From positions 124,001 through 188,000 of the forward strand of contig VIIQ02000078.1 in NCBI GenBank assembly GCA_007449985.2: a stretch of 64,000 bases of DNA. The letters run 5' to 3'. The translations under genes were made by a program, and so were the position numbers. Below, piece after piece: positions 48,317 to 60,300 of this stretch (the first letter of the stretch is position 1; each line of letters starts with the position of its first letter). This DNA is from Desmodesmus armatus (taxonomy: Eukaryota > Chlorophyta > Chlorophyceae > Sphaeropleales > Scenedesmaceae). The notes under the pieces were generated by a model, which saw only the letters and a list, made by a program, of their open reading frames with translations, was not told where the DNA came from and ran no database searches.

Positions 48317-48996
48317 TTTTTTTTTTTTAAAGGAGGGAAGGGGAGATGGAACTGCCGCTGCATATGCTGCCACTGTGCTGTCATTCCCTCATTACTGGAT
48401 ACTTTCACCACATAGTGGTACTCTCCAGACCTTAGTAAACTGCCGAAGCCATACTGCAGGAGGGTCGGGGAGTGACTAGCTGAAGGGCTAGGAGTGAGAG
48501 ACCGCTAGGGTGCCGCCTCTAGGACAGCTTGCCCTCCGACTCCACCATAAATACTGAGATGCTGCGACTAGAAAGGGAGAGGGATGCTGCCCACAATCGC
48601 GACGCGAGAGGTGAGCACCACTGGCGATCTTCAGATGTGAAAACTCAAGAAACACAGAAGATAACTGGAACCCAGGAGAGACACTCACTCAACTGATTTT
48701 GAAACCGAAAAAGACAACTGAGAGCTCGGGAGACCACGTCAATCGACCGAGACTGAACACAGACAACTGGCTGACAACTGGCTGCTCTAACGGGCCAAAA
48801 GCTGGCGAGCCCGGGGTTACGACGGCTACATGTCTGTAAGCTAGATCCATGCACCACCAATGAATGTGGCGGGTGCACGGCCTAAATGGCTGGGCTGGCA
48901 ACTGGCAGAGTAACTGCATCACACATGTCACACCTGTAATGCAAGTTGCTCTGACAGGTGTACACAAAGCACGCCTGATCACATAAGAACGCTACA
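48317..48996 (-). mobile_element. non-LTR/SINE-like insertion
   Basis: On the minus strand it ends in an A-rich tail (poly-T at 48317-48328). The tail-proximal 122 bp (48329-48450) recur at 58181-58301, and the opposite end (48852-48996) recurs at 46631-46776. No target duplication was seen by eye. It separates the coiled-coil gene from whatever lay upstream. Confidence 0.55.
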
Positions 48997-49421
48997 CCAC
49001 GGCGTCCAAGTGGAATGCCCATGAACATCAATATGGTTCAGACGTGCGGCGGGCTGTGGTGTGCTTAGGATAATGAGCAGTCCTTATATAGTTCAAGCCC
49101 AGGCTCGCAGTCACACCTGGAGATGAGAATCCATCGCCCATAGGTGTGCGCCCCTTTGGTGTTCGGCCAAGGGGGCTGCCGCATTGTGATGGCAGCTCCA
49201 GCTCCGGGCAAGAGTGACCCTGTTTGCACACGCGCAGTCAACGGGTAAGCAAGTCAACTTCACTGTCACACAGTGTATGCTGCACACAGGGCACCACAAA
49301 CTACACAGGCATGCATGTCCTCAGGCGGTGCAAGATAAACAACACATGCAGCATACAGGCTAGTAGCAGCCAGCAATCACTACTTAGCAAAGCTGCTGTA
49401 CCACAGAACTTGCACATGCAT
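48997..49421. other. interval downstream of the channelrhodopsin
   Basis: May hold further C-terminal exons of the channelrhodopsin, since known family members have long cytosolic tails. None could be assigned with confidence. Confidence 0.3.
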
Positions 49422-51324
49422 TCAGAAACAGACGGCTAGCGCTCTTGTACACTTCAGGAACCTCGACTGGCAAGACACATGTTTCCCACCTTGGCAATCA
49501 GGTTGCTCCTGACTTTCTGCAAGCTTCTCCTGTGCGCCATGCCGGCAACTGAGCTGCGCACAGCGCCCTTGATTCCTCACTCTCGACAAAGTCTCCACCT
49601 GCACACAGCAGGGCCAGCACAGCCACACCCCCACCCAAGGTCAAGCGCATTTGAAGTCGCATGCTCAGTCCTTGGTCACTGCGGCAAGCTGCTCTAGCGA
49701 GTGCACAGCGGCAACCTTGCTGAGCCTTAATCTGAACCTGATAGGTGGCTACTCAACGCAAATCACCATATGGACGGTCTGTATTGCTGATGCTGTGGCC
49801 GGCAACAGCACAGGCGCATGTGTGCTCCCTCCACTTGCTCACCTCCAGCTCCACAAGGCCCAGGAACTTGTGTGTCTTGCGCACACGCACAATGCCATGC
49901 AGGACGATGTACTCTTGCACCTAAGGCAGGCATGCACGCATGCATACAAGCAAGTGCGGCACCATGAAAGGACGATCGCTGGATCACCTGCGTCTGGCAG
50001 GTTGTGTGTTTGGTGATGGAAGCTGCTGCCGTGCTGTTGCATTGCAAACCTTAAGTCAAGGCAAAACTTGCTGCCTGGTCCAGAACTGTTGTGATGTGGT
50101 GATCTACAAATGGAGACACAACAACTGGCTGCCTTGTGCAGCAGCTAGGCCTGCCTGAAAGCCATACATGTATGCGTAGGTGGTGTCCAAGGAAGCCCCA
50201 CACCTGCACAGCCAACAGGCAGCAGGAGCAAGCACAAGTATGATCGTGTGTCAAGGCAGTCTGATGCTTGCGGTGTACGCGTTTCAGGTGCACCCAGCGG
50301 TACTAATACAGCAATATTGCTGTGGCGCTGTGAATGTTGACAGTTCAGCATCACTGCTTTCTCTGCTGACTGGGCCTGGGCACACTGATGAAAGCAGACA
50401 TACCGGTACAACATACTGCTCTGCGAGGGGATTATTCCCAAATCATACATCACACCAGTATGCGCCTGCTTGTGGCTGCTGTACTGTCATATACATCCCA
50501 CCGATTGTTCTTATGGACCTCCTTATGTACCAAGCCCCACAGAGAACGCTCACGGCGCTGCAAACCTACGTTTTTGCTGAGCACATCCACAATGCAGTGC
50601 CCCAGCACGCTGTACCAGGGGCTGAGCTTGCTGAAAAAGCCCTCGCTGCCAAGCATGAAGAGGACAGGGTACCCTGCAGACATCAAAACATTGAAGATCT
50701 GGATCGGTTGGCTCAGTTGGCTCATGAGCTCTGACCATTGTCGAGCAGCAAAGCTGTAACATGCTGAGGGTCCCAAAGCACGTGGCTTACAGACTGCTGT
50801 TGCGCTGTTGACAACCGACTGTCATGTTGTCAATCACTGATATTATGTCATGCAATCTCCACCTGGAGCTGCACATGCAACTGCCACTCACCCAGCCAGA
50901 CGTGAAGAACACCTGGGCGCACAGCATGGCAGCAATAGTAATACAGCAATAACCTGTTAGTAACCCGATAACTTTGAATGTTGACAACACAACCAGCCAG
51001 CTTTGGTTGTTCAGCTTGCAACATGCCGCTGCTCAATACCTTTCCGTGGCCCTGCCTTGCCAACTGCACCAGCTGCTTGCCTGACCCTCCCGCACCCCTC
51101 TGTGTCAGCGGCACCACCCACACACCATCTCTCGCTTGAGCTCCCCCCCCCCTCCCCCGCCGGGACCCAGCACCCGTCTGTGTAAATCGGCATGGCCCGC
51201 AACACCATACCAAGTAAGCTCTCTTCTTACCACTGTCATCCACAGCACCAGCCTCCTGCACGGTCCCTTGGGCATAGCATAGTAGCTTCCATACGAGTTT
51301 GCCAGTATACCAGCTGCTTGCCTG

Positions 51325-51385
<61 letters not shown>

Positions 51386-53080
51386 CAACCCACCACAACC
51401 ATCTGTGTTCCAATTCCACACAATCGCTTGCTTGCCCCCCGCCCCCCGAACACACACACCCCTCTATGGGAAGCGGCATGACCTGCAACATCATCCCACG
51501 CATGCTAGCTGCTCACCACTGCCATCCACAGCACCAGCCTCCTGCACGGTCCCTTGGGCATGGAATAGTAGGCTTCCATGTGGATCTGCCCTGCAAGCTT
51601 GAAGGTAACACACCCATAGCACAAACCCAGCAAGAAAAAGGCAACCTACGCGGCAGCAGGTGCAGGCAGCACATGGAGGGTGGGGGGAGGGGGGGCAAGA
51701 GCTGGCGTGAGGCGTCATCACGATGCTATTTCGCATTAAGGGGTGTTTTTCGAAGGGGGGGGGGAGGGGAACAAGAAATGGAATGAAGGGTCATGATGTT
51801 GCATATAGAAGGGTCAAGCTTGAATGTGAGACACCCATAGCACAAACCAAGCAGGAAGAAGGCAACCTACGCGGCAGCAGGTGCAGGCAACAGCAGGGCT
51901 GGGTAATACCATGACAGTCGTGTTGCAGTCTTGCTCAGACACACACAGAGTTTTGCCTTCTATGCCAAGACACATCACATGGGAGAAGCTGAGCGCCTAA
52001 GGAGTGGTTGCTGACCTGCTTGCGTATTCACACTTCAATTTCAAACTGTAGTATCATACAACTTCCAACAGCTGTGGAAGCCGTTGCTGTTGGCCATCCT
52101 GCACTCCGCCAGCAACTTTGCTTGGCACCTGCTGCTACTGTATATGCCAAAATCTTGGGAGCCCCAGTCACCTTGACATATCCAGTTGCAATAGCTGCTG
52201 TAACTCCCATCACGATAGTGCCGATGTCTGACACAAGCAGCGACATTGTCCGCTTGTTGTAGTCATCAGCAAGGCCTGTCAGGTTGCTGAGATGAATCAA
52301 GATCACCTGCAGCACACGCAACCCACAGGAGCATGTTGTTTGTTTGCGATGAGGGTACACACACGCAGCTCACAGCCGGGCGTTGTGCTGGCACTTTGCA
52401 CTTGCAACTGCTGCTCCAGCAGCTTCATACTGATCAGCATGCCCCATCCTTGTGCTGCACTGTACCGCACCGCACCGCACCGCACTGCGCTGCACTGCAC
52501 TGCATGGTACTGCCATGTACTGTGGTGTACTGACTCACCGGACATGTCAGCAGCCACTCTGCATATCTGATCCACACGATATAATTGCCAGTGGTCGCGT
52601 AAAAGGTGACTGGCACACAGTAATCAAAGAAGATCTCCATAAACACTTTCACCACTGGGGGGCAGCACAATTGATGCCAAGCAGTAGCAGCCCGATACAG
52701 GCGAGGTCAGTAGCCAAGACATCATTGATTGCAGTGGCTGACTAGCAAAACATACCGGCAGTATAGCTGCCATAGACTGTTGGCAGCTGACAACCCACCG
52801 GCCTTTGCTGTTGATGCACTTGAACTGATCTGCTACTGCTGCGATGTTGCATGTGCACACCATTGTGGGTGCTTGCGTGGCACATCTGGCATATATGGAC
52901 TGACCACTTACGTTCAATCACGCACACGTAAACCTCCTCCCATCCACATGTCGCCAGGAAGGCATGAGCTCCGTAGTACAGTAGAGACAGGACACTGATC
53001 ACAGCAATGCATATGTTGGCTGCAGTAGCTGCCAGCTGATCCACTGGCATTCCATCCCACTGGGAATGTAAATACAGCTG
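49422..53080 (-). CDS. channelrhodopsin (light-gated ion channel)
   Basis: Type I rhodopsin channel of the eyespot-facing plasma membrane, used for phototaxis in green algae. Minus-strand exons: 52912-53080, 52539-52654, 52172-52306, 51517-51645, (50892-50912), 50570-50698, 50168-50203, 49843-49920, and 49598 to 49581 or 49422. ChR2-numbered residues visible: E82/E83 and E90 (TCGWEEVYVCVIE), K93, E97, D for E101, R120/E123/C128 (RYAEWLLTCP), H134, D156 (VSDIGTIV), E235 (GSEG), H249, D253, K257 retinal lysine (GHCIVDVLSKN). TM5 exon runs VAFFLLGLCYG to MPKGPCRRLVLWMAV, and helix 7 is followed by VWGFLGHHLRIH and the VETL block. The DC gate and gate glutamates favour a cation channel. TM6 is unclear: micro-exon VFFTSGW (50892-50912) joins the next exon one base short. 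The N-terminal exon was not found. Confidence 0.9.
51240..51305 (-). repeat. duplicate of the second half of the channelrhodopsin TM5 exon
   Basis: Encodes SYYAMPKGPCRRLVLWMTV followed by a strong GTAAGA donor, almost identical to the end of the real exon (YYSMPKGPCRRLVLWMAV). The first half (the helix) is absent, so it cannot replace the full exon. Confidence 0.88.
51326..51384. repeat. poly-C tract, about 59 bases
   Basis: Uninterrupted cytosines between the two TM5 exon copies. On the transcribed strand this is poly-G. Length in the assembly should be treated with caution. Confidence 0.95.
51805..51900 (-). repeat. duplicate of the first half of the channelrhodopsin TM5 exon and its upstream intron
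   Basis: Keeps the CGCGTAG acceptor and encodes VAFFLLGLCYGCLTFKLD, as the true exon does (VAFFLLGLCYGCVTFKLA). It then departs. The two duplicates therefore hold opposite halves of one exon, on either side of the original. Confidence 0.88.
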
Positions 53081-53087
53081 CTGCCGT

Positions 53088-54388
53088 CTGCAGGAGGCAT
53101 CGTGAGAACTGTCTGTGCTAACGACAACAGCAGCAGCAGATGGCTACCAAACTTTGGCAAAGCCCTGTCAGGACTGTGATGGCACGAGCAACAGAAGTGA
53201 TGATACAAAACGAATGACTGTACTCTTTGAGGGAGATGTCAGACAACTTGTGGAGCAAAACATGGGTATGTCAGCAACAGACCATGAAGCAACCCTCGAA
53301 ACGACAGCACAAGCCAGTCGCATGTCATGCAGACTTGTCTTTGAGTATCATGGAACCTTCCCACTCGCATGGTCGCCATTTCCCTCACCCTCTTTCGTAC
53401 ACCCTGCCTTTCCCGCGCTATGACTCATAGTTGACCAGTTTCGATAGACAGCATAAGGCACCGGATGGTTTGTTTGGTATGACTTTGTGATGCTATTCGT
53501 TATGGGTTACTTCATTGGGGCCGAGCTGGGTCACATGGCCATTCATCACCAGTGTGGTGGCCAACAGCACTGCTGCTGTGGCGGCAGTACTGCCTTGCTG
53601 TTGCAAAATCTTGCGCATCGCAGCATGGCAAGGGTGATTCAAGGTTGTGTGGATGGTTTTCAATCAGCTCCAAGCGTACCCCTTCACTTTTTGAGCAGAT
53701 TGCTGCAACCTGCAGCTGCATGCTCAACCACTTCCGCTGGGCCTGCCATTGAGTAGAGTCACGCAGTCTGATTGTGGCTGACATTGAAGCTCAAACCTAA
53801 CACATTTTTGGCGACCTGTATGCGTCGACTGTGCAGCAGCCAACATCTGCTGACTTGAGCAGCACTCATTGAACTCATTAAACTTGAACAGTGAGTGCTG
53901 CTCAAGCCGTACAAACAAAAGCGCAAGACACTTCTTGGCAATCCAAATGTGTCACACTGCCACACAATGCAGCAGACAATCAGCAACATCCAAGCAGCTG
54001 CTGTCCAGCAGCAACACCAAACAGGCTGCATGCCAGCACCAGCAGTGCGATGCTGCCAGTCCAGCAATGACGCCATTGACCGGTGGTAGTACACCAGGTG
54101 TCATAAAGTCATAAAGTTTGCAGGTGTCACCCACTGCTGTGACACCTAACCAGATGCCACCAAGCTCTGCCCTGGGAGGGCATGCTGCGCTTCGCAAACA
54201 CACGGCATCAAAATCCAAGCTGGCGCTGGCACCATTGACGTTGGCAGTTTGACTTGGTACAGCAGTGCTGGTCACGAGCCCTTGCTGAAACTATCAGAGT
54301 TGCAGGCTGGCCCTCTTGCTTCATGCACCAGGGGCAATCGTTCCCTTGCCGGGGGCCCGGCACGCCCCTGAAGATGTGCCGCCCCTCC
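53088..54388. other. intergenic region with the presumed channelrhodopsin 5' end
   Basis: The N-terminal exon(s) and promoter of the channelrhodopsin should lie here, and the leucyl-tRNA synthetase 3' end borders it, so both genes read leftward. No exon could be assigned confidently. Confidence 0.35.
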
Positions 54389-57300
54389 TCACTTGCCAGG
54401 TACGATCAAGTTGAGGATCTTGCCTGGCACAAAGATCACCTTCTTGATATCCTTTCCCTAAACGAGCAGTGAATAAACAAACAGCACGGCAGTAGGTTGA
54501 CCTCTGTGACACTGCTGCTGATGCTCAACCACACCTTGAGCGGACTCCGGCAATTGCAGCAGGTGTGTTGAGTTTGAGCCCGCATGTGTGTACAACACAC
54601 TTTGAAGGACGCTGACAAGAGTCAGACACCCAAGAAGGTGTGCCGCCCAAAGCAGGGTGTGTGACGTCCAATTCAGTTCGGTAACAATCCTCGCGCTACA
54701 TATTACTGAGTACCAGGCAGGGCCTCCTGGGCACTGCGGCTGATGATGCACACATCCCCTGTCCGATACTGGAACTACCATTGGCAGGGGGGAGTGCCGC
54801 AGCAACTATCCCACTCAGGTCTTAGCAGCAGCTGATGCGGTAACTGAGCAGTAGCAAGCTGCCACAATGGCTGACGACCTACCTCTGTCTGTTTCTTGAC
54901 GTTCGCCAGCTCCATAGCGGCTGCAACAGCTCCTGCTTGGTCGATGCCCACAGCAACCTCCACAGTGCCGCGCATCTTGCCGTTGATCTGCATCAAACAG
55001 GTACAAGCGCGTTTAGTTGACTGGTACACCAGAGTTGTTGTCCCTCCGTGGTGACCACAGTAGCTTGAAGGGTCACTACAACCCAGACCTATGATTCCCA
55101 GTTGTGGCAGTAACATATGGCTGTGCCACAGCCAGGATGTCTCAATCACCACAAATCACACACAGCTGCCACCACATGTGTACAACCATATCACTCTAAT
55201 GAACTTTCAGCTTCCAAAACGGCTCCGTAGCATCATCACACAGACAGCTCCAGAGCAAGTGCAGCCACCGCCCACCTGCACCGGCAGCATGACTGAGTCC
55301 ACCACCAGCAGTGATTCATCAGCCTCAGGCCATGGCTCATATGCCAGGCTGGTGGTGTGGCCCATCCTGCTCCACAGCTCCTCAGCCAGGTGAGGGGCGT
55401 AGGGAGACAGCAGCAGCACAAAGGGCTCCAGAGCCTTGCGGGGCCTGAAAAATGAGGACGCAAACAGGATGCGAATCGAACAAATACAGCTGTGAGCCTC
55501 ACAGTGGTGCATGCATGTGGAAGTGAGTGTTTTGGGGCCTGGAAAGGTCACAGCTGATGTTGGTGGTGGAGGTGTGCGCAAGGTGGGGTGTGTCAGAATC
55601 GAGCGTGCTACGCTTGGTAAGGACAGCTCAGCCTACATCAGCCTGCTGCTGCTATCCTTACAAGCATAGCATGTTGGATCTCGGATGACGACATGCCGAC
55701 TTGTCAGCAAGCAATTGATGGTTGCACTGAAGGTCTAAACTGCGCATCTCTCATGCCATTAAATGGGAGTGCACCGAGCACGCACTGCAGATGTTCTATT
55801 AGGCTACAGGCATGCTACTGCACTCCAAGTCCTGCAGTCCTGTTGTTTGGCGAAAATGTCCATGTAACATACTCCCCCAAAACAGGTGCTGAGAGCTCAG
55901 ATTGTTGAGTGACCATTACCTGCTGTCCCCCCAGTTCTTGTAAACGCCGTTGACAAACTCCATCATGGAGGCAATCCCTGTGTTGAAGCGCATCTCCTCC
56001 GTTTCCGTGGTCACCTGCGCATTGACAGCACCACAAGAATGGGCAGCAGCAATCTAGTGATTGAAGGCCTGCGCACGGGGCAAAGTTCATCACTGACAGA
56101 CACAGCACGGCCCGTCGCTGCCCTGGGTGCAAGGGCGTCATATCAGGAGAAGCACAGAGGGGGGGTCAGCTTGCGGGCCTTGTTCCCGATCAACCCTGCT
56201 CACTACCGCTGTGTCGGTGTGTATGTGCTTGGCAGTTGCAGCAATCAGCTGTCAGGCAGCTGATTGTGCATGAAAGTTTGCATACCTTCTTGATAGTTGC
56301 GTGCAAGAGGCGCAGCTGCTCCCTGGTGGGCTCCTCATCAGTCACCTGGGGGAGAGAGCGGGGGGGGGGGGTGCAGGAAACACCACACTGGCATGAGAGC
56401 GTTGAAGTGAGTAGAGACACAGTGCAGGCCATCACAAGCGACGCTGGGCAACTTCAAGTCATGAGTCATGAGTTTGTGTTGTGCAGCACTTGAGATGCGG
56501 AGCTAGCACTTTTGAACTGGGTCCAGCTTTGAACCCCATGAGGCCCTGCAGTGTCAGGCTGGGATCAATTTATAGGAGCATCCCCATGACGCCTGCAGCG
56601 GCTTTGAAGAGTACGCCTGCGACATGGCTGCTGCAGCTGCAGCGCTGTTGCTAGTGTGGCTCGGCTGTACTCACCCCGACCTCAAAGGCCCTGTAGACAC
56701 GTGCCAGGAAGCGGTGGACTCCCTCCACACCACGTGTGCTCCAGACCTGCAAGCAGACATAAACGGCTTCACTTTGACAAACGGTTGTGAGCCTCAGTAG
56801 GTCGGTCTACAATATATCTTACCAACTGGAAAGCCCACAGCAGCGTCTCGCGAACCATACATCGTGACCGACAACAATCGCGGACCGAAGCAGCCTACCT
56901 TTGTGTCACGCAGAGGTCCCATGAACATCTCGTACAGTCTCAAGCTGTCGGCACCGAAGTCAAACACGACGTCGTCGGGGTTGATCACGTTGCCGCGGGA
57001 TTTGCTCATCTGCGCAGACAGGACAGCGAGCACGACATAATCAGCAAAAAAAATGCATACGAAAGCAAGTCTCATGTTCAAGATCATGCTGCAAAGCGGC
57101 AATGCGTTTTTTTGTCACGATCCTTGAAACCAGAAGCCTGCAGTTACCACCTGGTGGCTGAGAGGTCTGACCTGCCTCCTGCAGCCTTCTCCGTGCCGGC
57201 CGCCTCCTCCGCTACTAGTTGTGTCGCTCCAAATGCTGAATTCGGTTGCAGCTCAGCTGCTTGCGTGTTCCACTGTAAACATTCATATTCTTTTTCCTGC

Positions 57301-60300
57301 TACAGCATCTCTAGCTGTGCCAGCCTGTCTGATGGCAAGCAGCTTGCTCTGGCAGCAACCACAGGCATTCTGGCCTGGCCTGGCTCACCTTGTGTGCACG
57401 TGCATGCACCCTGATGGAGGGGTCTGACTTGAGCACATAGCCGTCACCCTTCTTGTCGATGTCAGTCTCGGGCACCTGACACAGGCGCGGCAGCAGCAGC
57501 AGCAGCAGCAGCAGCACAACAGCCTGATGAACGCAAGCACACCTGACAGCAGACCATATAGTGTAGGTGTATAATGTATGTACACACCGGGCGACCGTCA
57601 TTCTTGGGTTCAACCTTCCTTGGGCTTCCACGCCCACCCATAACCTCACCAACATGCACCAAGCCTCCCCCCCCCAGCCTCAACAATTACGCCCCACCTC
57701 ACCAACTCACCCTTATGGTGACAGCGTTGTGCTTGTCTTCTACCAACGCCACCCGTCAACTCAAACTACACCAGCCCCCTCCAGACACACCTCAACACAC
57801 CCGCCACACCCCACCCACTGCCGGGGTGGGTGGCACTCACCTGACGGTGACAGCATCGTGCTTGTCCTCACCATTGTCCTCACCGTCAGGACCTGCAGTG
57901 CAGGTCCTGCCCACCGCGTCCACGCAGTAGCTGTACTCCACCTCACCCAGGATCATGCTGTGACTGTTATCTTGAATTGCTTCCAAAACTCCCAGCCATA
58001 AACTCACCAAAAACCCACGTGCACCCCCCCCCCCTAAACGCAGACACAAACCTCCGAGGTTGGCCGACACACCACCCCATCACGCCTACTCACCCTGACC
58101 GTGACAGCATCGTGCTTGTCTTCGCTGCAGGTCTTGCCCTCACCATCCACGCAGTAGCTGTACTCCACCTCGCCCAATATAAAGGAGGGAAGGGGAGACG
58201 GAACTGCCGCTGCATATGCTGCCACTATGCTGTCATTCCCTCATTACTGGATACTTTCACCACACAGTGGTACTCTCCAGACCTAGTAAACTGCCGAAGC
58301 CGAAGCTTGGTATTACCAATATCATGTCCTGGCTCACCAATTCACCCTGACGCTGAAAGCATTGTGCAGCATTGTGCTTGTCTAACACAACCGCCCACCC
58401 ATCAACTCACAATATGCATCAAGTCCCCTCCACACACACACACCGTCATCACACTTCTCACCCCCTCCCCCGCCCCACTGCCCTCAGCGTCAACGCAGTA
58501 GCTCTATTCCCCACACCCCACCCATCACGCCTACTCACCCTGACGGTGACAGCATCGTGCTTGTCCTCACTGCATGTCTTGCCCTCCGCGTCCACGCAGT
58601 AGCTGTACTCCACCTCGCCCAGGATCATGCCCTGGCTCACCAGCCGACCGAAGGGCTCCTTGGTGCTCACAACACCAGGTCATACAGCACCTGTGTCACG
58701 CAACAACATAACAGTTGTTACGTGATCACACCTGCCTCGGTTTGTGTGTGGTGTGGTTCACGTGCGGTTTGTGTGTGACAATACCGCGCAATAGCAGCAA
58801 GCAGAAGGCACAGCAGTATCGTGAGTCCAAGCAGGCGCAGGCATGTCGTGAGCTGAAGCAGGCGCAGCTGTACTGTAAGCAGGCGCAGCTGTACCGTGAG
58901 TTGACGCCCGCTTGTGTGGATGGGCTGGTCAGCAAGAGCCGTCGGAGTGCTGTCACAGCAATCACAGTCGCATTTGGTGCAGGCCCTGCTCTTTACGGCA
59001 GAGGTGGCACTGCACCCTGTCGAGTGGTAGGGGGTCAACTGGGGTGGGAGCTCATGAAGTCCTCCACCTATTTTGGGGCCAGGGGGTCACTGGGGGAGCC
59101 TCCGCAGGGGGGGGGGGGGGGGGGGGGGGCTTGCTGTAACAGCTGTACATGAGAAGCAGGGGGATTCCGCAAAACCCACCTTGTGCCAGAAGCGTGCATA
59201 CAGCAGGTGCAGCACAGCGTGCTCAGCGCCTCCCACGTACAGGTCCACAGGCATCCAGTACTGCTCCTTCTGCTTGTCCACCAGGGCTGTCCCGTTGTTG
59301 GGGTCAATGAAGCGCAGGTAGTACCAGCAGCTGCCAGCCCATTGTGGCATAGTGGACGTCTCTCGACGGGCGGGGCCCCCTGCAGTTGCAGCAAAGCAAG
59401 GGCTGTAAAGTGTACTGTGACTCATACTGATACCGACACTGTTGAAATCCCAGCTGCTAGGCCCCTCACCAGTGCTGCAACTTCTCCCTTTGGGGCCCTT
59501 CCTGAAGCCTTGCCCTGGCCACCCACCTGTTTCTGGGTCTGTTGTGTTGACCCAGCTGTCAATGACTGCCAGGAAATCCTGATACTGTGACGTTGACTTA
59601 CGTTGCTGTTTATCCGGCCCACCCACCTGTCTCTGGGTCTGTTGTGCTGACCCAGCTGTCAATGACCGCCAAGCAGTACGGATACTGACACTTTAAATAA
59701 CTGCAACTGACGCTTTTAGTTACTGCAACTGTTAATGTTGACCAAGGTCACCTACCTGTCTCAGGGTCTGTTGTGTTGACCCAGCTGTCGATCACCGCCA
59801 AGGGGCTCTCAGGGGTACCGCTGGGCTTGAAGTTGTCTGTCTCAGGCAGGGTGAGGGGCAGCTGGTCCTCAGGGACAGCCACAGCAGTGCCATCACCACC
59901 CTCTGCAGCAGACATGTACAAACACCATGTTTTGAAGACGTGCGGATAACCTCTCACACATGAACGCATGGGCAGCCCTACCCCCCCTCCCCAAAACCCA
60001 TGTATCCCCCGGACCCCGTGGTGCAAGCGCAGCTGAATGCATGTTGGTGCTCAGGCACAGGCACGGCAGTGCCATCACCACCCTCTGCAGCATGCAAATG
60101 CAGCGCAGGTAGAGCAACAACATACACAGGCAGGGTGAGGGGCAGCTGGTCCTCAGGGACAGGCACCGCAGTGCCATCACCACCCTCTGCAGCAGGGGTA
60201 TACGGACACCGCAACACCGCGCTTCACCGTTGAGTAATGAAAGGCAATGAGTAACCCCTTACACAAGGATGCATCCCCCCCCCTGGGCAGCCCCCCCCCC

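Noticed and set aside
51192..51602. Poly-Pro and poly-Gly frames across the long poly-C tract
   Set aside because: They are homopolymer translations within a channelrhodopsin intron.
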